Source: Siphonodentalium dalli (taxonomy: Eukaryota > Mollusca > Scaphopoda > Gadilida > Siphonodentaliidae). Taken from it: 64,000 nucleotides of DNA. The position numbers and the translations under genes were made by a program. The stretch spans positions 277,193,426 through 277,257,425 of the forward strand of contig CP136063.1 in the NCBI GenBank assembly GCA_032622095.1. The letters are read 5' to 3'. This document shows positions 1 through 9,991 of this stretch, in pieces (position 1 is the first letter of the stretch; the number at the start of each line of letters is the position of its first letter). The notes beneath the pieces were generated by a model. That model saw only the letters and a program-made list of their open reading frames with translations. It did not search any database and was not told the DNA's origin.

Positions 1-486
1 TGTCACCGAAATGAAATTATAGCAATTAACACTGGGTATGTACAAGATTTAAAGTGCGTTGTCACCGACAAGAAATTATAGCAATTAACACTGGGTATGT
101 ACAAGATTTAAAGTATGTTGTCACCGAAATGAAATTATAGCAATTAACACTGGGTATGTACAAGATTTAAAGTGCGTTGTCACCGACAAGAAATTATAGC
201 AATTAACACTGGGTATGTACAAGATTTAAAGTATGTTGTCACCGAAAAGAAATTATAGCAATTAACACTGGGTATGTACAAGATTTAAAGTGCGTTGTCA
301 CCGACAAGAAATTATAGCAATTAACACTGGGTATGTACAAGATTTAAAGTACATGTATGTTGTCACCGAAAAGAAATTATAGCAATTAACACTGGGTATG
401 TACAAGATTTGTAAAGTGCGTTGTCACCGACAAGAAATTATAGCAATTAACACTGGGTATGTACAAGATTTAAAGTGCGTTGTCAC
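1..486. repeat. 59-bp tandem repeat, about 8 copies
   Basis: Units begin with 'tgtcacc' at 1, 60, 119, 178, 237, 296, 361 and 422, and a broken ninth begins at 481. The period is 59 except for two units lengthened by small insertions (65 and 61). Two variants largely alternate: one reads 'ccgaaa(t/a)gaaa' and ends in 'gcgt', the other reads 'ccgacaagaaa' and ends in 'tatgt'. The array therefore looks partly like a 118-bp dimer. It runs off the left edge, so its true length is unknown. It lies in an intron of the CDKAL1 gene. Confidence 0.95.
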
Positions 487-692
487 TAAATAGATTCTTT
501 CACCCAATTATAACAGTGTATATTGGAATGGTCTATTATTAATTTGGAGGGGTCTTCAGGATATATAAGCGGACGACAGACTGAAAAACAGATAATATAA
601 GAGCAGAAGAATTCATATTCATTGGTGAGAAATGTTCAGATAATAAGTTCTTTGTTTGCCGAACTTATTATTTGAACATTTCCTAAGGGAAC
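484..692 (+). mobile_element. Hairpin repeat family H1, copy 1 (right end cut by another element)
   Basis: This stretch matches 13489-13722 (opposite strand) and 20104-20345 (same strand). The shared parts are 'ggaggggt(c/g)ttcagg', the 'agaagaattcatat' area and a hairpin with arms related to 'gaaatgttcagataataag' and 'gaacttattatctgaacat'. The right end is interrupted at 693 by a Tc1/mariner-type MITE. Superfamily is unknown because no target duplication is clear. Confidence 0.6.
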
Positions 693-831
693 TACAGTAA
701 TGCCCTAAATAACCGACTCCTTAACCACAGCAGAATTATGGGTAATTTTTCACGATTTATTTTCGACTTAATCCTGAAAAATTACCCATAATTCTGCTGT
801 GGTTAAGGAGTCGATTATTTAGGGCATAATA
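693..831. mobile_element. Tc1/mariner-type MITE (family M2), copy 1
   Basis: The terminal inverted repeat starts 'cagtaatgccctaaat' after a TA. The whole element folds on itself: 'ttaaccacagcagaattat' on the left is mirrored by 'ataattctgctgtggttaa' on the right. The last few bases of the right end ('gcataata') have decayed from the expected 'gcattactgta'. Related copies lie at 7573, 11372, 19490 and 23428. The TA flank and CAGT start are typical of Tc1/mariner elements. No transposase is encoded. Confidence 0.8.
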
Positions 832-1739
832 TATAGAGCATATAAATATATAGAGCTCTGATGCTTTCAAAGATCATTCATGGTAATTTATAGATTGCTC
901 TGTTGTTTTTTTTGTTAAATCAATATCTTGTTTGTTTGGAGTTCGTTAGGATAACGGTTCATGAATAAAGAATATAATTCCTGTATTTTGTTAATGATGG
1001 GCCAAAATTACAACTACAACTTTTTTTATAAAACCAGATTTCAAGACTACAGATAGCTTTTTAGTACATAGTTATACTTCCATGGTGTAACCAAGGAAGT
1101 ATATTGTTTTTCTATTGGGGTCGTTTTCCGTTTATTTTGAAATTCTCAGAAACTAATTGCAGTAGGAACGCGAAATCTCTAGAGAATATAGGCATCTAAG
1201 GTCTACTAAAAATAAAGATATCCGGATTTCGGCCCAATGTTTCTTGACGGAGTTATGGCCCTTTTTCGATTATTTTTCATTATTATTATTATTATACTCC
1301 ACGATTTTGCGACGCCCTAATATCTGAAAGTATGAGGAGTAGCAAACTAAAAGTTGGTAGGTATGTTGGGGCTAATCAGTTCTAACTTTTTTTCATATAA
1401 CAAATATTGTCCGCGTTTCCCCGTGAAAAAATGTCATTTTATTATCTCGGAAATTATAAGGAGCAGAGCATCGAAAATTGGACCGTATGCACACCTCGAT
1501 ATGCCCTACTGACCACGGGCATCAAAACTTGTGTCCGCGCTTTCCTTGATGAGTTACCGCCCATAAATAGGGACACACTATACACCAGGATGAATAAACC
1601 GAGTTGTCCAGCGCTCTAAATTTTTTACTGCATATTTCGAATTGGACGAGTGATCCGGACCCGAAAATACCGCTTAAAAATGATTTTTTCCCAGGACTTT
1701 CCGCATTACGAGGTATGGAAATATTGCACCTATTTTTCC
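832..1739. other. Intron sequence without recognised features
   Basis: This is AT-rich CDKAL1 intron. It contains simple (att)n near 1281-1300 and the phrase 'gagttatggcccttttt' near 1250-1266, which resembles the dispersed repeats near 21.5 and 46.3 kb. Short open frames here have no recognisable protein features. Confidence 0.6.
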
Positions 1740-2700
1740 CACCAAATCCAAACCGGCTAATTAAAGAGCAAGATAATGTCGTAGCAGGTACATTGACATA
1801 CTGTATGTACGTCCCATAAGTTTGACCGCTATACTTTAAAAGTAACCTGCCCAACGGAGAATGCGAGTCGGGGTGGGTTGAGACTTTAGGAAAATTCCAA
1901 GGGGGGAAAATTCAAACATTGAGATAAAAATTTTTGACGAGTACATCTGATTGGTAGTGTTCACGCGCATCTACAGTACGATTTTCTCATTTTCAGATGG
2001 AACGGTTTACTCGTGACAACGCTATATAACATAAATATGTATACTTAAGTAGTCTATCAATAACCTATTTTTAGCCCCAAATCCAAACGGGCTAATGAAG
2101 GAGCGAGTTTAATGCAGTGGCATGTAAGCCGGTATACTGTAGGTACGCCTCCAAAATTTTACCTCTCTACTATAAACGCAACCTGCTCAACGGAGTGTTT
2201 GTGTCGGGTGGGTTAAGATTTGGCAAATTCCACCGAAAATCAAATGGGGAAAATTACTCCGAAAATCAGATATTGAGATAAAAACTTTTCGACAAGTGGA
2301 TGTGATTAATAGTATCTAAACGCAAGATTAGTATGCTTTTCAAAGTTTCAGAGTTGACGGTTTAACTCTGGTAGCGTGTAACGTTAACGGGTGATATATA
2401 TTACTCAAATTCAAACCCACTCTCTATGACGCAAATTCAAACGGACTTATCAAGGAGCCAGGCAAATGCATGAATATGTTCACCGATATACTATAGGTAT
2501 GTCCGCTCTACGATAAAAGTAACCTGTCCAACGGAGATGTGGCGTACGCCCCGGGGAGGGTCGAGGCTTTTGGCAAATTCCACCGAAACTCGTAAATGGG
2601 AAAAAATGGCAAATCGCGAATCAAGTGTTTTATATTTTGAACACTGCATGTGTTTTGTAGTATACAAGGACAACATTAGTTTCAGAGCAGACGGGTAAGC
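1740..2700. repeat. Diverged tandem triplication, unit about 340 bp
   Basis: Three successive blocks begin near 1741, 2074 and 2420 with variants of 'caaatccaaacgggctaat'. Each continues through a 'gtaacctg(c/t)(c/t)caacggag' segment, then 'gggtgggtt(g/a)ag', then 'attgagataaaaa(t/c)tttt'. The copies differ by many substitutions and small indels, so the duplication is old. No coding frame is shared. Confidence 0.7.
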
Positions 2701-3741
2701 ACTCAGCTAGCATTATCGATTGTGACATAGTTATCTCTCGATTACAGTTAACTCTATTACAAAGACATTAATGACTAGAGGACTATAGTGTAGCGATGAC
2801 GCACTGAAATACTAATTAATTAATTAACCAAGCGGTCTTTCCTCCGCCATTCAAACTAAAAGATTCTGAATCCGAAACTGAAGAACTATCCAATAAATGT
2901 GAAATAACAGAGTTATGGTACATTAATATGCTTTCCACTCTTTTGATCTACATGCCGATTACGCTATAATCAGACATGCCTAATTTCGTGACCGTTGAAA
3001 TTGATATGAGCGTCTTGGGGAGGGGTTATAATTAGCTCTAAAATATATCCCTACAGAATAAAAATGAACTGATTGGCTGGGGTGAATGGTGACTCATTTG
3101 GTCACGACCATGTTGCAATAGACTGTCATTAAGCATCCACGGTGGGCCGAACCAAATGATATAAACCTTTGGAATATATATCTTATTTAGAAATGTCAAT
3201 GCAAGTCCACCATCGGATCACAAAACACCAATATGCATTCGATGATGAGAAACACAACTATACGCATAACACACACATGGAATGGGATACCATGGAAGTA
3301 TATCTGATTCCATGGAATCTGACCTCTAGTTTTAACTTATTTTTACTGTTTGTCTAGTTTATTTCTATGAGGTTTACTTCAGTTGTCTGTAATTTATCAT
3401 GAACATTCAACATTCACTGTTTTTTTTTTTTAAAGGGGTGTATTACAGTGTTTGTGCTGTTGGTGGCCAAATTCGCCAATGGCCAATATTTTTCGAAATT
3501 GACCAATAAAAATTTTATTTGGCCAAACTTTTTTTTACCCCAAATGGAGACAGAAGACTAATTCAAAATCACTGAATAGACAGTGCTGATGAACTTAGCC
3601 GATGGGTTTCCTACTTCCGAAATATCGTACCATGAACACCCAAATTTATTTTGTAATGGGAGCATTGATTGAATGGTTACGGCTGTACAAACTTGAAAGG
3701 GACCATTACACAACTCTTTGACATCTAATCAGGGTTTTTTA
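2701..3741. other. Intron sequence without recognised features
   Basis: AT-rich intron of CDKAL1. I see no exon, no terminal inverted repeats and no tandem structure beyond a poly-T tract at 3420-3432. Confidence 0.6.
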
Positions 3742-3930
3742 GTCGAGTTTTTCAAAAACTCGACTTATGGTTTGACGAGGGACGGTTGGCGGGCGGGCGG
3801 TGGGCAGGCGGACTTAAAGAATGCCTTATAACTTTGACATTTGTGAACGGATTAATTTAATAGAGATTATACATACTGACTTTCGTTTGTGAAGGGAGAG
3901 AGTGGTTGGGCGAGAAGTGCCCAGGATTGT
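3742..3930. repeat. Dispersed repeat with a 'gtcgag' palindrome
   Basis: Positions 3742-3764 form a near-perfect palindrome: 11-base arms 'gtcgagttttt' and 'aaaaactcgac' around a central c. A 'ggcgggcgggcgg'-like stretch and a tail containing 'gaatgccttataactttg' follow. It has the look of a common dispersed repeat. Family and boundaries are not resolved. Confidence 0.45.
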
Positions 3931-3988
3931 CGAAAACATCGAGTGATATTCTCCTTTGTTTATCAGTAAATTAATTTGTGATTAACAT

Positions 3989-4240
3989 CAAGCCTTGAAA
4001 TAGTGTGCCTGTCATTTGCAGAATGAGGTCCCCAGAGGGTGAATTTAGTGATGCTACTCCGCATAGTGGGCTAGCATCACCAAATTCACACTCTGGGGAC
4101 CTCATTCTGCTTACACCTCAGCAGAATGAGGTTCCCAGAGGGTGAATTTTGTGATGCTAGCCCGCTATGCAAGGTAGCATTACTAAATTCACCCTCTGGG
4201 AACCTCATTCTGCAAATGACAGACACTATTTCAAGGCTTG
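3989..4240. mobile_element. hAT-type double-hairpin MITE (family M3), copy 1
   Basis: The ends are 'caagccttgaaatagtgtg' and its inverted counterpart ending 'tttcaaggcttg'. They are flanked by a perfect 8-bp duplication 'attaacat' (3981-3988 and 4241-4248). The interior is two successive hairpins whose arms read 'cagaatgaggtccccagag' and its complement, joined by 'ttacacct'. The 8-bp duplication indicates a hAT-class transposase; none is encoded in this 252-bp element. The closest relative is at 37005-37258. Confidence 0.88.
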
Positions 4241-4362
4241 ATTAACATTGGACTAAATATTTACACTTTTGCATAGTTATCCTTTTTTTATCTGAGCTTG
4301 ATCTAATTTGCTGCAGTAAGGATACATATCACATCATTTACTGCAACCTTTTGTTTTTTCAG

Positions 4363-4466
4363 ATGCTTAAACCAGTGTACATATTGTAAAACTAAACATG
4401 CTAGAGGTGAACTTGGCAGCTACCATCCTGATGAAATCGTCGCTAGAGCAGAACAGTCTTTCAAAG
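4363..4466 (+). CDS. CDKAL1: CDKAL1 exon with the radical-SAM CxxxCxxC motif
   Basis: CDKAL1 is the animal methylthiotransferase that turns t6A37 of certain tRNAs (notably lysine tRNA) into ms2t6A. This exon begins in the last base of a glycine codon and reads [20 protein letters not shown], ending in SFK. The three cysteines in CxxxCxxC spacing are the ligands of the SAM-binding 4Fe-4S cluster, and KTKHARG is a hallmark of the CDKAL1/MtaB branch. The acceptor is 'tttttcag' (ag at 4361-4362), the donor 'gtgaga'. It ends one base into the next codon. It is the first exon of the gene visible here. The N-terminal UPF0004/MTTase domain, roughly 220 residues judging from the 579-residue human protein, lies upstream of the window; I found no sign of it in 1-4362. 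Confidence 0.95.
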
Positions 4467-4519
4467 GTGAGAAAACAATCTCCAGTGTGACAATCTCGCA
4501 TAATCTCCACTCTAAGTCT

Positions 4520-4943
4520 TTAAAGGTACTCACTCCGATTAGACACTCCTAAATTACTATTTCTTTGGCTTTGGGGGTAAAAAATATTTGATTCGAGTCG
4601 AGGAACCCACCCTTCAAAGCTCAGAGTGATCAGATATCGATTTTTGAAATGTGTTAATTTTTTTAGATGTGGGCCACTTCCACGTCTCAAACGGACAAAT
4701 TATGGACAAATTGCGGGTGTAAGATGGATAACTCTAATATCAAGTGGTTATTATTAACAATAATAAAAAATAATAACCACTTGATATTAGAGTTATCCAT
4801 CTTACACCCGCAATTTGTCCATTTGCGACGTGGAAGTGGCCCACACCTCCAAAAATTAACACATTTCAAAAATCGATATCTGATACCCCCGAAGCCAAAG
4901 AAATAGTAATTTAGGGGTGCTTAATCGGATTGAGTACCTTTAA
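4520..4943. mobile_element. Foldback element family M4 (TTAAAGGTACTC ends), copy 1
   Basis: The left end 'ttaaaggtactcactccg' and the right end 'cggattgagtacctttaa' are inverted repeats. The interior is almost fully palindromic, with a central hairpin at about 4709-4822 whose arms include 'gataactctaatatcaagtg' and its complement. Other copies are at 8203, 35098 and 45018. The ends can be read as a TTAA or TA duplication plus a shorter inverted repeat. No transposase frame is present. Confidence 0.8.
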
Positions 4944-5316
4944 TAATTACTCTATCAATTCACATATTGTAAAACACCACAGAAATCAATATTCATGTTC
5001 ATTGTTGGTGAGAGTTAACAATGAACACTATCAGATTCAATTCGAGATTCATTTTGATGTTGAAATTACAACAGTGATTTGAAGATGAGATTTGATGCAA
5101 AATCCTTGATGTGCAGGATGCAAGTTATAGCCTTATACAACTCTCCCCAATGATATTTACGTTCACAGTTGTTCAGTTCTAGTTTACTTGTGTTGATGTC
5201 TGTATGATTGAAGGGGTTAAACATTCATTGATCATGTTCATCCTCCCATTAATCATTTCACAAATTTATCATGTATTTCAGTAGATCCAACTTGAATTAT
5301 TTTATACTTGTTGTAG

Positions 5317-5483
5317 AGGGGGTTGTGGAAATATGGTTAACATCTGAAGATTTAGGTGCATATGGACATGATATTGGCGTGACGTTACCGCAGTTACTAT
5401 GGAAACTTGTTGATGTGATACCTAAAGGTGCGAGGCTCAGAATGGGGATGACAAACCCACCATATATTCTAGAACATCTTGAG
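5317..5483 (+). CDS. CDKAL1: CDKAL1 exon, radical-SAM core (SEDLGAYG)
   Basis: The exon completes a glutamate codon started in the previous exon and then reads [20 protein letters not shown], followed by [20 protein letters not shown] and [20 protein letters not shown] is a conserved part of the radical-SAM barrel in methylthiotransferases, and the NPPYILEHL stretch is nearly invariant among CDKAL1 proteins. The acceptor is 'ttgttgtag' and the donor 'gtatgt'. The exon ends on a codon boundary. The open frame runs on for 25 codons after the donor, but that part has no family similarity, so the splice at 5483/5484 is preferred. Confidence 0.95.
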
Positions 5484-5590
5484 GTATGTTGTCAGGACTT
5501 CAAAATATTCTTGAATGCTAATAATCATACATTTATTTTTAAAGGAAGAAGTTCTTGAGTGCTTCATTATCATACATTTACAGTTCCACT

Positions 5591-5690
5591 CAAGCCTTGA
5601 AATAAGGTGTCTGTCATTTGCAGAATGAGATTCCCAGAGGGTGAATTTAGTGATGCTACCCCGCATCATGCAGAATGAGGTCCCCAGGTT
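5591..5690. mobile_element. Truncated hAT-type MITE (family M3)
   Basis: The left end 'caagccttgaaataaggtg' and the first hairpin arm 'gcagaatgag' are present. The element jumps at about 5665 from 'ccccgcat' into a second 'gcagaatgaggtccccag' and then ends. The right inverted repeat and target duplication are missing, so this is a deleted relic of the family seen at 3989 and 37005. Confidence 0.75.
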
Positions 5691-5969
5691 TTCTGTTGGT
5701 CTGTGCGGACCTGTCATTGGTTGAGGGATCTAATTAAAATTTGGTGTGGATGTTCACCTATAGAAGGCCTTGAAATTAAATGTCAAATGGCAATGTTCAC
5801 ATTTTACCTTTATTTGCTTTAAAATGTAGGTTTCGTCCTGCCCATGTTTTAATTTGGCACAGTGACTGTATGAATGCCAGCACCTGCAGTGCAACGTCTT
5901 GGTTTGACTTGTTTTCAACACTAGGAGAAATATTATTAGCATAAATTATAATCATGAGTTGCATTACAG

Positions 5970-6115
5970 GAGATGTCAAAAATTCTCAACCATAAACGAG
6001 TCTATTCCTTCCTACACGTACCAGTGCAGTCAGCATCAGACAATGTCCTCATGGACATGAAGCGGGAATACTCATGCGCCGATTTTAAGCAAGTTGCAGA
6101 TTTCCTCAAGGAAAG
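5970..6115 (+). CDS. CDKAL1: CDKAL1 exon, radical-SAM core (HVPVQSASD)
   Basis: The exon reads [20 protein letters not shown], then [19 protein letters not shown] and KQVADFLKE, ending two bases into an arginine codon. The block H-(V/I)-PVQS-x-SD-x-VL-x-x-M-x-R-x-Y is a signature of all methylthiotransferases and contributes to the SAM and cluster pocket. The acceptor is 'gcattacag' and the donor 'gtaagt'. The reading frame follows directly from the preceding exon. Confidence 0.95.
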
Positions 6116-6138
6116 GTAAGTCTATTCCGCAGCTTTAA

Positions 6139-6324
6139 AGATCCTGTGCCATAGGCATTCTTTTATATATGCGAGTCTCCCATAGGGAGCCTAGCATTTA
6201 AAAAAGAGATTGCACTTGCTTACAAGGTAGGTTTGCATGGCTCCCTAATGGAGACTGGCATATATAAGAGAATGCATTGGCGCATGGTTTTCACAAAATT
6301 TCAGGAAGCTCCAGTCATGGAAGG
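6139..6324. mobile_element. Decayed TTAA-flanked MITE related to the piggyBac-type family
   Basis: TTAA lies at 6135-6138 and 6325-6328. Inside are worn versions of the 'gcattctcttatatatgcgag' hairpins found in the M1 family (6383 onward). The right terminal sequence 'gtcatggaagg' matches, inverted, the left end 'cccttccatggc' of the element at 13246. It is probably an older sister subfamily. Confidence 0.55.
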
Positions 6325-6382
6325 TTAACACCCCCAAATCACAATTTTTTCGGCTTTGGGGTTTGAAAAATATTTTATTTAA

Positions 6383-6773
6383 CCCTTTACCCAACAAACC
6401 GGCCAAAACCGGCCAAATAAAGCTTCAACAGCCTAAAATATCTTCGGTCTGTCTCAATAAAACCATACAAATATGGATATCATTGGAACCGTCTCATTGA
6501 CCACATTGTGATGGTTATAGTTATGCCCTGTGCCAATGCATTCTCTTATATATGCGAGTCGACCATAGGTCGCCTCGCATATATAAGAGAATGCATTGGC
6601 CTAAAATAAATCTTTTTTTAACACTTTTTACCATTTTTTTTACATTCTTTAACAATTTTATAATTTTTAATGTGTTAAGCCAATGCATTCTCTTATATAT
6701 GCGAGGCGACCTATGGTCGACTCACATATATAAGAGAATGCATTGGCACAGGGCCCTTCTGTTGGGTAAAGGG
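6383..6773 (+). mobile_element. piggyBac-type MITE (family M1), copy 1
   Basis: The ends 'ccctttacccaacaaac' and 'ctgttgggtaaaggg' are inverted repeats, flanked on both sides by TTAA (6379-6382 and 6774-6777). TTAA targets with ends starting CCC are the mark of piggyBac transposition. The element carries two long, nearly perfect hairpins (about 6533-6600 and 6681-6748) with arms 'caatgcattctcttatatat' and complement, differing in their centres (gtcgaccataggtcgc against its mirror). There is no transposase. Copies at 12787 (same orientation), 9992 (inverted) and 45481 are very similar, so the family was active fairly recently. Confidence 0.9.
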
Positions 6774-6777
6774 TTAA

Positions 6778-7280
6778 GTCGAAGAACACACCCGTCAAAA
6801 GCTCAGAGTTATTAGATTATGATTTTTGAAATCTACACCTCAGATTCTATATATAGTAGCGCCTGGTTCAAACTGGAATTCCTTAGTACATGGCATCACG
6901 AATGTAAACAAACATATTCTTTCATTTGTAATTTGCATAATATTATAACTTGTCGTCGGTACATAGTGTAGGTGAACTCAAAATTGTTTCCTATAGTTAT
7001 GACGGCATGAAGATTTCGGTGCATAAAGTTTTTTGAAAGAGAATAGCATAGCATGTGCAAAATTCCCATTGTATAATTTATATATATATCAGTCAATTAG
7101 TAATTATACAGTTTGCACTTAATCATGCCATTGATAGTATTACCATATAATGTGCAGATTGACATATTCATATTTGTGCCGTGCTCTTGCACATGCCGCT
7201 AACTATAGCATGCGAAAATAGAAAATAAGGCACATAGAGATGAACATGTATACAGATCTATATCCATCCCGATAACGCAA
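6778..7280. other. Intron sequence; M4-like fragment at the left edge
   Basis: Just right of the piggyBac MITE, 6779-6835 ('gaagaacacacccgtcaaaagctcagag...gatttttgaaat') resembles the inner part of family M4, so the MITE inserted into an older M4 copy. The left part of that copy is at 6338-6378 ('ttttttcggctttggggtt'). The rest is featureless AT-rich intron. Confidence 0.5.
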
Positions 7281-7419
7281 TTAACCACCAATTTAACGAT
7301 TGATCACAAATCGGTTTAAAATGGATATTCAAAAATATTCTTATCGGACAGTATATCGATATTGTATTACATTGGCAATATCTACATTGAATCGAATATC
7401 GAATATTCGCAGGGCCCTA
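7281..7419. mobile_element. Right end of a hAT element (partial)
   Basis: The sequence 'gaatattcgcagggcccta' ending at 7419 matches the right terminus of the complete 13906-15240 hAT element ('gaatcgcagggcccta'). The preceding 100 bases carry similar 'atcgaat' runs. I could not find a matching left terminus, so the left boundary given is only a guess. Confidence 0.4.
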
Positions 7420-7453
7420 AATCAGAGTTAATCAATTTCTTTAAATCTTTCAG

Positions 7454-7514
7454 AGTTCCTGGTATTACTATAGCTACGGACCTTATATGTGGATTTCCTA
7501 CAGAAACCGATGAG
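7454..7514 (+). CDS. CDKAL1: CDKAL1 small exon (ATDLICGFPTETDE)
   Basis: This 61-base exon completes the arginine codon (AG|A) and encodes VPGITIATDLICGFPTETDE. The ATD-x-I-x-GFP-x-ET block is conserved in radical-SAM methylthiotransferases and lies on a late strand of the barrel. The acceptor is 'aatctttcag', the donor 'gtatgt'. It ends on a codon boundary and is followed by a 1.58 kb intron holding two MITEs. Confidence 0.94.
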
Positions 7515-7572
7515 GTATGTTATCAGTAGCCTGTGCTTTGATTGAAGACACACACGATGCTCCAATTTGTAT

Positions 7573-7678
7573 TACAGTAATGCTCTAAATAATCGACCCC
7601 TTAACCACAGCAGAATTATGGGTAACTTTTCAGGATTTAGTCGGAAATATGGGGTCGATTAATTAGGACATTACTGTA
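7573..7678. mobile_element. Tc1/mariner-type MITE (family M2), deleted copy
   Basis: The termini 'tacagtaatgctctaaat' and 'ggacattactgta' are present. The central part is lost: after 'ggatttagtcggaaatatgg' the sequence jumps straight to 'ggtcgattaatt'. Only about 106 bases remain compared with about 215 in the fuller copies at 19490 and 23428. Confidence 0.8.
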
Positions 7679-8202
7679 TATGCTCGTTCCTAGAATTACA
7701 ATGTTCCTGCTGTTGCATATTTAGAAATCCGTACAGAACACGCGTTCCATATGAATCCTGTTGATGCCACAACGGATGTAAATGATGTTTGCTTCAACCA
7801 TGAAACCCGATCTATAGAATAAAAAAGCATTTTACACATGACATAACAAACCTGTATGTGCCTGAATAAAATTTGTTTTTAATTCATGGATCTAAGACGT
7901 ATGTTAATGGGTTTTTTGATGCATTCTATCCTTCTGCGCTAGAACTCGTGCCAAATCAACAAGCCCATTAACTAACTTGTTTCATCCGGTTTATGTATTA
8001 CTCACCCATAGATTTTTGTTTTGTGAAATACAGCAAAAATACAAAACGTGTAATCAAATTTGTTGTCTTGTGCTTGGACAATACGAAACGATTATGTTGA
8101 CAACGTCATTGACGATGTCAACTTCAATGGAAAATGTCTTCACACAATTGTTTGGTATACATAAAACAAAAGTTTGTCCAATTAAATAAAAAAATATCGA
8201 GC
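7679..8202. other. Intron sequence without recognised features
   Basis: AT-rich intron between two MITEs. A 70-codon open frame at 7977-8189 has no family resemblance. Confidence 0.55.
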
Positions 8203-8630
8203 TTAAAGGTACTCAATCCGATTAGAGGGTCCCCATATCATCAAGATACAACAACAACAACAACATTTCTTCAAAATACCCTTTAGTTATAAGAATTGAT
8301 TAATTGCAACAAAATAATGCTAACCACTGTCAACTATGGTATCAAATTTCCCCAAAAACGTGTTAATTATCAGCATTTTGTTCAACGAAATATGGCCTAT
8401 TATCACCTGCTTTTAGAGCTATCCATCTTCATCTGCAATTTTGACCGAGACCGTCCATTTTACGACGTATTTCTGGGCCACTAACAATTGAAATAACAAA
8501 CTTCAAAAATCGATATCTGATCACTATGAGCTTTGATGGGTAGGTTCCTCAACACGAATCAAATATTTTTTACACCAGAAGCCAAAGAAATAGTAATTTA
8601 GGGGTGTTTAATCGGATTGAGTACCTTTAA
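8203..8630. mobile_element. Foldback element family M4, copy 2
   Basis: The left end 'ttaaaggtactcaatccgat' and the right end 'atcggattgagtacctttaa' are perfect inverted repeats. Next to the left end is 'ggtccccatatcatcaag' followed by (aac)n, also present in the copy at 35098. The right half carries 'agccaaagaaatagtaattt', shared by all copies. Confidence 0.85.
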
Positions 8631-9095
8631 TTTCAGTATACTACAACCTACAATCTTCAGAGTGTGTAATAAACATAGAATAACATGTGAATAACATGTT
8701 AATAATATTGAACTCATTTGTCATGTCACAAGGCCAAACTTGAACGTACATTTACCATCACATCTTAATAAACTCATGTAATAATGGTAACCAGTTCACA
8801 TGTGTGTGTCATTCTATCTACATGTATGTAATGCAAATTGATTATTTGTTACTAAAATATGTTCTCTAATTGGCCCGGAAGTAAATGTTCAAGAATGAAT
8901 CTATTTTCTGGCCGGCAACCACCATTCTAAACACTGCACATATGCCTATACTCATAATTTTTTTTTTATAAAGAAATTCATGCCATCAACATAATCAAAT
9001 AACTAATGAAATCCCCATTGATACCCCAGTAAATCATGCATATTTGTCAGAGCCATTTACCTATATATTGCACTGTGGTAATGATTTCTTTGCAG
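8631..9095. other. Intron sequence without recognised features
   Basis: AT-rich intron leading to the acceptor at 9094-9095. No repeats recognised. Confidence 0.6.
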
Positions 9096-9215
9096 GATTT
9101 TGAGGAAACTATGAAGTTAGTTGAGGAATACAAATTCCCCAGTTTGTTTATAAATCAGTTCTTCCCACGTCCCGGAACACCTGCCGCCAAGATGCCGAGA
9201 GTGCCTCCACAGGAA
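9096..9215 (+). CDS. CDKAL1: CDKAL1 exon (INQFFPRPGTPAAKM)
   Basis: Forty codons in phase 0: DFEETMKLVEEYKFPSLFIN, then QFFPRPGTPAAKM and PRVPPQE. RPGTPAA-x-M is a methylthiotransferase signature at the end of the radical-SAM domain. The acceptor is 'ttctttgcag', the donor 'gtaagt'. The open frame continues past the donor, but VSPAILSSV and the rest do not resemble the family. Joining to the exon at 11221 gives PPQE-VKKRTKAV, matching the known order. Confidence 0.95.
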
Positions 9216-9991
9216 GTAAGTCCAGCTATCTTAAGTAGCGTTCAGACGTTTACTTTGCGTTGGTCCGTACATTGTGTTGTAACACAGAGCTTCCATTTAA
9301 TAATTGCAGCTAATAAGTTTGATATTTGAATAAATGCAAAAAATAATTATACGATAATATCAAACCTGTCAAATAATAACATCTAAACACTTTATTGACA
9401 TAAATACAAGTCAATTTTCCTTTGAAGACAGCCGCCATCTTTTATCAATTGAAAACAAGAAATGTCATGATGCATGCCATATAAGGTATATATTACCCCT
9501 TGCTTTGCGTTGAAAATAGAATATCTACATAGCGTGCATTAACAGATGCAATGTAAAGGAAGCATTACAGCCATCTGAACGCCTTCATGTTATTGTCTGT
9601 AATCCAATTTCAATACAAAGCATGCAACTGACTTGTCTGAATACTACTGTGTCATTGGGTTTTGACTAGTCCCTGGTGATAGGTTACGCACAACACTGCT
9701 AACTATGTAGTGTGCCCACACCTAATAGACCAGTACAGATATTGGAGAAGATGATGTCATTTATGCCAATGGTCGTCATTTACATCAATTATCCAAATAT
9801 AATGACGGATAGTCAACAGCAGCACGGGGATACCCATTAAAACATAATACGTTGCCTTGTGTGTTCTGTGAAAATAGTTTACATATTTAAAATATAATTT
9901 CTCAAATACCAAGTAGGATATCAAAGGAATATGTTTTCATCATTTATTCCTGCTTGAACTCGGCAGAATCTAGTCAAACTTGGGTGTTTAA
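9216..9991. other. Intron sequence without recognised features
   Basis: AT-rich intron with no terminal inverted repeats or tandem repeats that I can support. Confidence 0.55.

Noticed and set aside
5484-5558. Extension of the CDKAL1 exon past 5483 along the open frame
   Set aside because: The residues after the GTATGT donor do not match the family, while the exon at 5970 continues it precisely.
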